A DNA stretch of 64,000 nucleotides from positions 1-64,000 of the forward strand of contig DAOUDK010000113.1 in assembly GCA_034431315.1 (NCBI GenBank). The letters run 5' to 3'. The DNA comes from JAUWOY01 sp034431315 (GTDB lineage Bacteria; Chloroflexota; Anaerolineae; VGOG01). The position numbers and the translations under genes were made by a program. The notes under the pieces were generated by a model. It saw only the letters and a program-made list of their open reading frames with translations. It was not told the DNA's origin and made no database searches. Of this stretch, positions 57,267 to 64,000 are shown in pieces (positions within the stretch are counted from its first letter, which is position 1; every line of letters begins with the position of its first letter).

Positions 57267-60200
57267 TTAGTCCGGCGATTCGCCACCGGTCACGGGCAAC
57301 GTCCCCGGCCAGAGGGCGATGTCGCTCTGGTAACGCGGCAGCAGTTCGTGCTCCTCCTCGTACTGGCTGACGATGCCGATGACGCTGTAGATCTCGCCCT
57401 CTTCTACCCAGGGCCGCTCAATGCCCGTCGCTGCCTTGATATAGACTTTGACTTCCCCACTGCCGTCGTCCAGATAAAGCGTGCTTTTCCCCCAGCCCGT
57501 GATCACACCGACGATCTGGGCCAGCAACCCCTCGTGGGCCTCGTCCACCTCTCCCGTCTTGATCATGGTCGGCTCCAGAGGCTCCCCTTCCCCCACGCGC
57601 TGGATGTCTCCCGGCCCGGCAACCCTGATCTCCCGCTCACCGTAATAATCCCAGATCTGGCCGGTGACTCGCACCGTGTCCCCTTCGGAGAGCGGGGCAA
57701 CCGTAGGTTGCACGAGTTCTCCATCCCGCAAATAGACCAGCGTCCCCGCCGTGCTGTCCTGAATGTAGAAGGACTTCTCGGCGAAGGTGCCTGGCGGGGC
57801 GGTCACCTGACCCTCCACGACAACCATAGCCTCCTTGGCCATTGTCTTCGTCTCGGCGATGGTCACGAAAACCGGCCCTGGTGGCGGGGGAGGGGCGGAG
57901 TGGGGGCGGTTGGGAGCGCCCAGGGTCACGGCGTAGTCGGCCGTCCAATGGCCACCGCCGTCCACCGTGCGGCTGAAGCTGCGGTCGTAGCCGGGGCTGC
58001 GGGTGTAGTGATACTCGTCGGCCAGCGTCCCGTCGGGGCGCAGCAGGCGCACGCTGTCGCCGCCGTTGTTCAGGGAGACGCCGCTGTCCTTTTTGAAGAA
58101 GACGAGGAATCCACCCGGCGGGACTATCTTATCGGCGGGGATGGTGTAAGGACCGCTGCCCCCCTCAGCTACGTCGTCAAGCTGCCAGCCGCCCAGGCCA
58201 ACCACGGCTGGGCCGGCGTTGTAAAGCTCGATCCACTCGTCGTTGTAATCGCCCGTGCCGTCGCCATCCCAGTCCATGCCGTAGGGCGCGGGCAGGAACT
58301 CGTTCAGCAGGACTGCGTCGGCTGGCGCTGTTCCTTCCACCCAAACGGGGCTGGTGTAAGCGGTGTCGCCATCGGCCTGGGTGGCCTTGACGAAGTAGAA
58401 GTGTCCCTCCACTGCGGGCGCTGTGGGCGTCCAGGTATGCGTGGTGGCGGCGGACGGGCTCGCTGAGGAGAAGCTGGCCCTGTGGCCACGACGAGCCCTC
58501 TATCGAAGAGCTCTAAAGTCACGCTCTCGCCGTCGGGATCAACCACGTCCACGAAAAAGGTGATGGCCGGGGCTTTGGGGATGGTGGAGCCCATCCAAGC
58601 ATCACCCGCGCGCAGGGCTAAAGCCAGGTTGCGGTCCTCGGTGGCGAAGGTGCGCCGTGCCCGCAGTGCCTCCAGGATGTTGTCTTTGGTCAATGCCCGC
58701 GCAACCACTCCGGTGCGGTGGGGGGTATCAGCGCCCCAATCGGGCGTTTCGGTGTCGCCATTGTTGGTTGCGCCCACGTGCCAGCCGGCGTAGAGGCTGC
58801 GGAGGTACTCACCCTCAAAAGTGAAATACAGGTTTCTGCTGCCGTTTCCCACCTCCTGGAGGACAATCGCCGCGTCGGCGGCCGGATCGTAGGCGAAGTC
58901 GTTGAAATCGCTGTCGGGGAAGGGGTGATTGAACTGGGCGATGGCTCCCGGCTGGGCGGCGAGCCAGGCGTAGAACTCGGCCAGGGTGTCGTAGCTGGGA
59001 TCGTCGCGGGAGGGATAGCCCTCGGTCTCGAGGACGCTGATGTGGCCCTCCTCCCGGCCTGTCCACTCGAAGCCGCGCAGGGCCACGAAGCTCCCATCCA
59101 CAGTAGCGGCCCCGGCCTGGGCGAGGGTGTCAACCCACTGAGCATCGTTGAAATAGTGGGAGTGATCGGTGAGGGCCAGGAAGTGCAGCCCGTTGGCCCG
59201 CCCCACGGCGTAGGCGTAACGCGGTGGCCCGCTGCCGTCGGAGTAGGTGGAGTGGGAATGGAGGCAACCGAAGTAGGCCCACATTCCGCCGGGCAGCGGG
59301 GCCGGCGGCGGGGGCGAGGGGGACGGTGGGGGGAAGTCTGTCAGGGAACCGGGGTTGGGCTCGGCGATGGCGAAGTCAGCGTTCATGTCGTCGCTGTCGC
59401 CGGCACCCACCCGCTGCAGCGACCTGGGGGCCGGGGCGGAGATGTGACCGGTCACGCCCACGGCAGCGTAGTCGCCGCCCGACTTGTAGGCGATGGCGTC
59501 CACGATCTCATCAGCGGGGCCCAGGAGCAACACCTCGTCGCCTGAGTTAGAGAAGGCCCAACTGCCCGTGGCCCAGGGAGTGTACTTTTCCACGTTGGGC
59601 ACTATCGCGGTATCAGTAAAATCCGCGCCTGAGACCCGCGCCTCGAAGTCGGGATAGAACCCGAAGCGAGCCTGGAACTGGGCCGCGTTCTTGGCTACGA
59701 CGAGGAGACCCTGAGGGCCAATCGTTGCCCCCGGCGGAAACCGATACATCCCCTCGCCCTCCCCCTTCGTCTCTTCGTCGCCGATTTTGTAAAGAGAGAG
59801 GTCCGCCGCATCGCTGGTGGGGTTGAATACCTCCACGAACTCGTCGCCCTCGGACTCAGGAATCGTGCCGTCGTAGCAGACCTCACTGATGAGAAGGGGA
59901 GCCGTGGGAGGGAGCGTCGGCGTCGTGGTGGGGGTGGGGGTTGGGATGGGGGCGCTCCCCGGCGAAGGAAAGGCTCGCTCCACGAAGTCGTCCGCTTGAT
60001 CGGTGTCGTAGCCCATCGGCTCGCGCTCCAGCGAATGGCCGGCGGCGACGTCGGGGCAGGGCGGGTCAAAGACTGTGGCGTCCGTCCCGTAGGACATCTG
60101 GTCAATGACCATCCCCGCACTGTCCCTGAGGATCAGGCGGTCGCCGTCGTTGCTCAGCCCATTGCCGATCTTGGCATCGGCAACGAAGACGATGTCGCCT

Positions 60201-60793
60201 GTGAAGCTGGGGTAATTGGTGTAGAAATCCTCGGAGGCGGCGATGACCACGAAGCCGTTGGCGAGGATGGTCACCGCAGGAATGGAATCGGTGGCCATAT
60301 TGTCGCTTATCGTCCAAGCAGCCAACTCAAGCGGCGAAGAGGCGTTGTTGTAAAGCTCCACCCACTCGTAGGCGGCATCGGAGCCAGACTGGACGGAGTC
60401 GTACTCCACCTCGTTGATGACCAGGTCGGGGCTGGCGGGGATGGTTGTGGGTGTGGCCGTCGCTGTAAGGGTGAATGTAGCCGTGGGCGTCAATGTCGGA
60501 GTGAAGGTCGCTGTGGGCGTGGCCGTCGCTGTCGAGGTGAAGGTGGCCGTCGCTGTCGGGGTGAAGGTGGCCGTCGCCGTAGAGGTAAGGGTAGCCGTTG
60601 CCGTAGGCGTCAGCGTGCCGGCAGGTGTGATGGTGCTGCTTGGCGTGGCGGTTGGAGTCAGCGTCAGCGTTGGGGTCGGCGTTCCCAGAAGCCAGGAATC
60701 CTCGGCACTGGCGCGCATCACCACGGCAATCAGTAAGCCGCTGCTCACAAGTATAATTACAGCTAGTCCGGCTATGAGCTTCTTCATCATCAT
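57267..60793 (-). pseudogene. Secreted multidomain lamin-tail / PHP (CehA-McbA-like) protein with a frameshift
   Basis: Two overlapping frames (60793-58304 and 58412-57267) give one protein of about 1,170 residues if a single-base indel near 58478-58488 is corrected (VVAT joins RASFSSASPSAATTHTW). Order: signal peptide (KLIAGLAVIILVSSGLLIAVV), Thr/Pro linker, lamin-tail domain (DLVINEVEYDSVQSGSDAAYEWVELYN), second lamin-tail domain (PLLISEVCYDG), PHP-type hydrolase (YFGCLHSHSTYSDGSG, LALTDHSHYF, IAQFNHPFP), a beta domain, a third lamin-tail domain (VLLNEFLPAPYG) and an OB-fold region. There is no slippery sequence. It is either a true pseudogene or an assembly error. AAGGCAAGGG precedes the ATG cluster at 60785-60793. 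Confidence 0.75.
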
Positions 60794-60932
60794 CCCTTGC
60801 CTTCTTTAGAACACGGATTGTGACTGCTCAGGCATATCCGGAGAACGCGGGAACACGGAAGCACGGAGAGCATGGAAGCTCCGTGACTCCGTACCTTCCG
60901 TGATTCCGTGTTCCAAAATCTAACGGGGATTG

Positions 60933-61190
60933 CTTCCCTTCGACAAGCTCAGGACAGGCGGCGCTCCGCTCCTACTCAGAAGCTTCCCTGTCATTGCGAG
61001 CTGCAGGCGGAGCATGTCCTGAGCGTAGCCGAAGGGCAATCTCCACGTAGCTACTTGGGGATTGCTTCCCTTCGGCAGGCTCAGGACAGGCGGCGGAAAA
61101 GCGCCGCCTCGCAATGACAAAAGCTCGCGCCAGTTTCTGCCCCCTACGGACGGCGCACCGCGCCATGGAAGACTCGCAATGACAGGCTGA
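60933..61190. repeat. Dispersed repeats in a 620-bp gene-free gap
   Basis: The gap 60794-61415 has no gene. It holds cggaagcacggag / ttccgtgattccgtg micro-repeats (60850-60915), several CTTCGACAAGCTCAGGACAGG-type repeats (60935-61090), fragments of the GTCATTGCGAG repeat (60990-61184), and the 77-bp palindromic element at 61246-61322. Confidence 0.8.
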
Positions 61191-61245
61191 GTAGTTACCA
61201 CAGATGCGCAGGATTTACGGATTCCCCCTCGGTCCAAGTTTGGCA

Positions 61246-61322
61246 GATATGACAACGAACCAAAGGGATTCACCAAATTCGCGACGCCAAATTCGGTGAA
61301 TCCTCGAAATTCGATGTCATAT
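61246..61322. repeat. 77-bp nested palindromic element, copy 2
   Basis: Same length and layout as 19152-19228: outer arms GATATGACAACGAA / TTCGATGTCATAT, inner arms GGATTCACCAAATT / AAATTCGGTGAATCC. The inner arms are better paired here than in copy 1. Confidence 0.8.
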
Positions 61323-61415
61323 TTCGGCGCGGTCACATCAACAACACCGAAGAGGAAGATTACGCCAAGTCACCTGATCCGCTAATTCTGCGAATCCACT
61401 GTTCTCCCCGGAAGC

Positions 61416-62180
61416 TCAGTCGAACCGCTTGAGCACCAGGGGCAGGTAGACCCTGTATACCGTCGTCGTCGGGGTGGGTGTGGTGGTGGGTGTGGCGGTT
61501 GGTGGTGGTGTGTTGGTAGACGTAGCGGTGGGCGTCGGCGTAGGCACGGTCACTGACCCTGGATTGGGGGACTCCTGGTCAATCCAGTCGTCGGCAGTGC
61601 CGGTGTCCACGTTGGCCGGAGAGCGCTCCAGCGAATGGCCGGCAGAGACACCAGGGAGGTCAAAGAAGGTAGTCTTGTTGCCATAGGACATGGCGTCCAC
61701 GATAGCGTCGCCGCCGTCGAGGATCAGCACCTCGTCGCCGCTGTTGCTGAGCTTAACGCTGCCGCTAGCCCAGGCGGTGTAGGAGATCATGTCTGGCACG
61801 GCCTCGTCCGAAGCCACCATCTCGTAGTCGGGGTTAAATCCCCAGACGCCGAAGAAGGCTGTGGCCTTGTTGGCGATCACGATCACCTGGCCGGGGTTGA
61901 TGGAAGCGCCTGCGGGGAATTGCAACATCCCCTCGCCTCCACCAGGTGTCTCCTCGTCACCGACCTTGTAGTCGGAGAGATCAATGGCAGAAGAGTCTGC
62001 GTTGTAGATCTCGATCCATTCCTCATCTGGCTCGTCTCCGATGGCGTCGTACAAGACTTCGCTGACGAGGAGCGTGGGCGAGGAAGCCCGGATGGGGAGA
62101 GAAAGATACAGCGCGGGGAGCAGAGCCAAGGTGAGCAGGCTCAGCAGGATTACGTTCGAGCGGTTTTTACCAGAAATCAT
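61416..62180 (-). CDS. Secreted lamin-tail-domain protein with C-terminal LPLVLK motif
   Basis: 254 residues. Signal peptide MISGKNRSNVILLSLLTLALLPALYLSL, then one lamin-tail domain (TLLVSEVLYDAIGDEPDEEWIEIYN to VDAMSYGNKTTFF, about residues 35-200), a Thr/Pro linker and the terminal VYRVYLPLVLKRFD. Lamin-tail domains in bacteria lie in surface or secreted proteins, sometimes with nucleases; here the domain stands alone. AAGGAGGTACGACG precedes the ATG at 62180. A TTGCAT-N17-TATAAT promoter is upstream. The first 80 codons and the promoter are duplicated at 63.1-63.4 kb. Confidence 0.85.
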   Translation of the reverse strand: MISGKNRSNVILLSLLTLALLPALYLSLPIRASSPTLLVSEVLYDAIGDEPDEEWIEIYNADSSAIDLSDYKVGDEETPGGGEGMLQFPAGASINPGQVIVIANKATAFFGVWGFNPDYEMVASDEAVPDMISYTAWASGSVKLSNSGDEVLILDGGDAIVDAMSYGNKTTFFDLPGVSAGHSLERSPANVDTGTADDWIDQESPNPGSVTVPTPTPTATSTNTPPPTATPTTTPTPTTTVYRVYLPLVLKRFD

Positions 62181-62273
62181 CGTCGTACCTCCTTGTGAAT
62201 TTGGTTGGTTGAACACTGTAGAGCTTGACAAGTAATTATATAGTATAATCACCGCTGATGCAAGAAATCGCAT
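61942..62273. repeat. About 332-bp direct duplication, copy 1
   Basis: Covers the promoter, signal peptide and first part of the lamin-tail gene. It matches 63088-63420 with scattered substitutions and one inserted base. Confidence 0.92.
62235..62263 (-). promoter_or_regulatory. Promoter TTGCAT-N17-TATAAT
   Basis: The -10 is complementary to 62235-62240 and the -35 to 62258-62263. It drives the lamin-tail gene about 55 bases downstream and is conserved in the duplicate at 63382-63410. Confidence 0.82.
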
Positions 62274-62289
62274 GAAGTGGCCCGCTCAT

Positions 62290-62318
62290 TTGACAATAAA
62301 ATGTTTGTGTGCTATACT
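62290..62318 (+). promoter_or_regulatory. Consensus promoter TTGACA-N17-TATACT
   Basis: The -35 at 62290-62295 is perfect and the -10 at 62313-62318 is one base off consensus, with spacing 17. It is the strongest sigma-70 match in the window and precedes a non-coding stretch ended by a terminator. Confidence 0.85.
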
Positions 62319-62324
62319 ATCCAA

Positions 62325-62428
62325 CAGATAAGCGTAGATATGCCACAATAGAGGCAGCCTTTAGTTAAAGAGCGCCGACTTTTTGACAGCAACCGAAAGA
62401 GTGCTGTGAGGGAGTCGGCGCTTTTTTG
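62325..62428 (+). ncRNA. Candidate small RNA (about 104 nt)
   Basis: The transcript expected from the promoter at 62290-62318 would end at a strong intrinsic terminator. Stem AGCGCCGACT (62371-62380) pairs perfectly with AGTCGGCGCT (62413-62422), extended inside by ACAGCA (62386-62391) with TGCTGT (62402-62407), and a T-run follows (62422-62427). A small 5' stem TGCC/GGCA is possible at 62341-62356. No convincing open frame with a ribosome site lies inside. It matches no RNA family that I can recognise. It could be a regulatory RNA or an attenuated leader for the membrane protein gene at 62688. Confidence 0.6.
62371..62427 (+). terminator. Intrinsic terminator of the candidate small RNA
   Basis: Ten-base-pair perfect GC-rich stem plus six T residues, preceded by AAAG, so it could also work weakly on the other strand. 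Confidence 0.88.
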
Positions 62429-62687
62429 TTTTCGCTGCGGGACGTTTGTGACTTATAAAAGAGGTCAAGCTACAGACATTGCGGCTTCCTCAAGTCCTGT
62501 AATCAGTGCATTTCAAGCCGTTTCACAGCAGGGTTTTTTTCTTCACGGAAGAATTCACTCATTTTTCACGAAACTTTCATCCCAAATTCACACTATTTTT
62601 ACCCACACACCCAGCATAATCTGTTATAATATAGACAGTTCACCCAATTTGCCGCAGTTTTACCAGCTTTCGGAAAGGATGATTTTC

Positions 62688-62981
62688 ATGGCTACCAGAA
62701 ACGAAACCAGTAAAGAGGCCAATCAGGGCGAATCCAGAATACAATTGGTCAAAGCGATCACCGAAGCCTTGGTCGAACTAATGAGAGCAAGCACTGGCAC
62801 CATAGTCGCCCTGGGTATCCTGGTCATCCTGGCCGCAGTCATCTGGCGAGCCGCTCCAGAGGTGCAGCAACAGGCCCTGCCCCTGCTTACCGGCATGTTG
62901 GGCGTGATAATCGGTCGGATGCTCACGCCACAAGTGCCGACATCTTCTAAGCCATCTGAGACACTCTCTCCGCAAGGATAG
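62688..62981 (+). CDS. Small membrane protein of unknown function
   Basis: 97 residues: a polar N-terminus (ATRNETSKEANQGE), an amphipathic helix (IQLVKAITEALVELMRAS), one clear membrane helix (TGTIVALGILVILAAVIW), a second weaker hydrophobic stretch (LPLLTGMLGVIIGRML) and a Pro/Ser-rich end. No family recognised. The ATG at 62688 has AAAGGATG upstream; an ATG at 62679 in the same frame is too close to the ribosome site. An extended -10 box (TGTTATAAT at 62627-62635) lies about 45 bases upstream. The gene sits between the two copies of the 332-bp duplication, as if acquired with it. Confidence 0.65.
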   Translation: MATRNETSKEANQGESRIQLVKAITEALVELMRASTGTIVALGILVILAAVIWRAAPEVQQQALPLLTGMLGVIIGRMLTPQVPTSSKPSETLSPQG

Positions 62982-62993
62982 CTTTGCTGTGGG

Positions 62994-63326
62994 TCAGCCT
63001 GCCTCCCAAGTCTGCAAGAAAGCGCTCCAAGCCTCAGAGAAGCGAGCTGTGATCTCGCGTTCCTGTTTCTCGATCTCAGAAAAACCGCCAGGTGTCTCCT
63101 CGTCGCCAACCTTGTAGTTAGAGAGGTCAATGGCAGAAGCGCCCGCGTTGTAGATCTCGATCCATTCCTTATCCGGCTCTGTGCCAACGGCGTCGTACAA
63201 GACTTCGCTGACGAGGAGCGTGGGCGAGGAAGCCCGGATGGGGAGAGAAAGATACAGCGCGGGGAGCAGAGCCAGGGTGAGCAGGCTCAGCAGGATTACG
63301 TTCGAGCGGTTTTTACCAGAGACCAT
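62994..63326 (-). pseudogene. Truncated duplicate of the lamin-tail gene
   Basis: 110 codons. Residues 1-81 repeat the signal peptide and first lamin-tail strands of the gene at 61.4-62.2 kb (MVSGKNRSNVILLSLLTLAL to KVGDEETPGG). After the duplication border at about 63088 the frame continues with 29 unrelated residues (FSEIEKQEREITARFSEAW) to a stop at 62994. The ribosome site AAGGAGGTACGACG and the promoter are kept, so a short secreted peptide could still be made, but the lamin-tail fold is incomplete. Confidence 0.8.
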
Positions 63327-63420
63327 CGTCGTACCTCCTTGTGAATTTGGTTGGTTGAACACTGTAGAGCTTGACAAGGTAATTATATAGTATAATCACC
63401 GCTGATGCAAGAAATCGCAT
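63088..63420. repeat. About 332-bp direct duplication, copy 2
   Basis: Matches 61942-62273. The right border is at GAAATCGCAT in both copies; the left border is at CCAGGTGTC, where the lamin-tail homology of the truncated gene stops. Confidence 0.92.
63382..63410 (-). promoter_or_regulatory. Duplicate promoter TTGCAT-N17-TATAAT
   Basis: Same boxes as 62235-62263, spacing 17, ahead of the truncated lamin-tail copy. Confidence 0.8.
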
Positions 63421-63468
63421 TCATTCACGCAAAAAAGAATTGCCCTTCTCTCGGTCTAAAAGCTAAGT

Positions 63469-63497
63469 TTGCACAAGTAGCCAAGACGTGGTAAAAT
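63469..63497 (+). promoter_or_regulatory. Promoter TTGCAC-N17-TAAAAT
   Basis: The -35 is at 63469-63474 and the -10 at 63492-63497, about 45 bases upstream of the propeller-protein start. Confidence 0.65.
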
Positions 63498-63542
63498 TGA
63501 TAGGAGAGAAACGAGTACTCTAACCGCGAAAGGAGAATCTCT

Positions 63543-64000
63543 ATGACCAAGCCAACCATCAAACGGATCACTGCCATACTCACCAGGGTGCTGTATTTCA
63601 TAGTGGCCTCCGCTCTTCTGGTAGCCCTCCTGACCACTCTTGAGCGCGGTGTCCTGAGCCTGTCGAAGGGTGGGCTCCACCCCGGTCTTTTTAGCGAACT
63701 GGCGTCCTCATCCCAGGCCGCTAACTTCCCCCAAACCCAACCAGGTACCTGGGAGACCTACACTACCCCAGACTTGGCGGCTAATTTCGTCCTGTCCATA
63801 GCCGTGGACGGAGATGACGTCTGGTTCGGCACTAATAACGGTGTCAGCAAGTTCGACGGGACTACCTGGACGACCTATGACACCTCAACCTCAGAAGAGT
63901 TGGTGTATAATCGTGTAGAGGCCATCGCCGTAGACGACGTGGAGGGTAATATTTGGTTCGGCACTCGTTACGGAGTGAGCAAGTTCGATGGGACCAATTG
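63543..64000 (+). CDS. Secreted Reg_prop-type beta-propeller protein, 5' part (runs off the window)
   Basis: The open frame from ATG 63543 (AAAGGAG upstream) runs to the window end, 152 codons so far. The N-terminal helix YFIVASALLVALLTTL is a signal peptide or anchor. Next comes VLSLSKGG, an in-frame copy of the CTGAGCCTGTCGAAGGG repeat. Then two propeller repeats are seen with the core IAVDGDDVWFGTNNGVSKFDG and NIWFGTRYGVSKFDG, the two-component-regulator propeller (Reg_prop) type. Such proteins are sensors (when followed by a kinase) or secreted propellers; the C-terminal part outside the window decides. Confidence 0.82.
   Translation, partial: MTKPTIKRITAILTRVLYFIVASALLVALLTTLERGVLSLSKGGLHPGLFSELASSSQAANFPQTQPGTWETYTTPDLAANFVLSIAVDGDDVWFGTNNGVSKFDGTTWTTYDTSTSEELVYNRVEAIAVDDVEGNIWFGTRYGVSKFDGTN

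Noticed and set aside
57637..57948. Programmed frameshifting as explanation of the broken lamin-tail/PHP gene
   Set aside because: No slippery heptamer, internal Shine-Dalgarno or stem-loop is evident at the actual joint (about 58478-58488).
62325..62428. Candidate RNA as a known riboswitch (lysine or c-di-GMP type)
   Set aside because: Short strings such as AGAGG and CGAAAGAG resemble parts of such motifs, but the order and pairing of the conserved elements do not fit; left as unassigned.

Overview
The window looks like a piece of a Chloroflexota (Anaerolineae-like) chromosome, probably from a metagenome-assembled or environmental genome. The pointers are secreted proteins with long Thr/Pro linkers and a short LPLVLK-type motif near the C-terminus, lamin-tail-domain surface proteins, a sigma factor paired with a DUF5667 protein, Shine-Dalgarno sites of the AAGGAGG type, and many degenerate interspersed micro-repeats that run into coding sequence. 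This assignment is inference; no marker gene here fixes the lineage.

Layout. 1-3.8 kb: end of an unknown gene, a secreted repeat protein, a PHP phosphoesterase and a DUF362 protein. 3.8-16 kb: a translation-related block on the minus strand. pheS has a T-box leader with a UUC specifier, and pheT lies 8 kb further downstream. Between them sit two different tRNA-Phe(GAA) genes, an AlaX editing protein, threonine aldolase, a radical SAM/SPASM protein, a deoxyribosyltransferase-like (TIR-like) protein and unknowns. 16-19.3 kb: an array of toxin-antitoxin-type gene pairs, separated by near-identical terminator hairpins and by a repeat that carries a TTGCCA-N17-TATAAT promoter. 19.3-24.6 kb: a large secreted protein, a DUF5667 protein and an ECF sigma factor; all three have the same promoter element upstream, so they look like a small autoregulated regulon.

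24.6-49.3 kb: a surface-polysaccharide locus, almost entirely one minus-strand operon-like run. It encodes a Wzm/Wzt ABC exporter, a methyltransferase with a long coiled coil (possible chain-length ruler), a GT2-GT4 fusion, further GT2, GT4 and GT9-like enzymes, several multi-membrane glycosyltransferases, a flippase-like protein, an LVIVD beta-propeller protein and another secreted protein. A SPASM radical SAM gene faces it. 49.3-52.5 kb: a membrane-anchored NACHT ATPase gene interrupted by an IS4-type element with an intact 9-bp target duplication, next to a membrane-anchored CHAT-like protein; this is a candidate two-gene sensing or defence module. 52.7-57 kb: ChrB C-terminal domain and MFS transporter (chromate-resistance type), an HTH-membrane fusion protein and a RES-domain protein. 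57.2-64 kb: secreted lamin-tail proteins (one frameshifted, one a truncated duplicate), a candidate small RNA with a consensus promoter and terminator, and the start of a propeller protein that runs off the end.

A theme of the whole window is short degenerate repeats of several families (TTGGAAGTTGG-like, CGTGAAACGTGAAA-like, CTGAGCTTGTCGAAGGG-like, TAAGCGAAGCGGC-like). They lie between genes but also in frame inside genes, including pheT, glycosyltransferases and signal-peptide regions, and even inside the pheS T-box leader.
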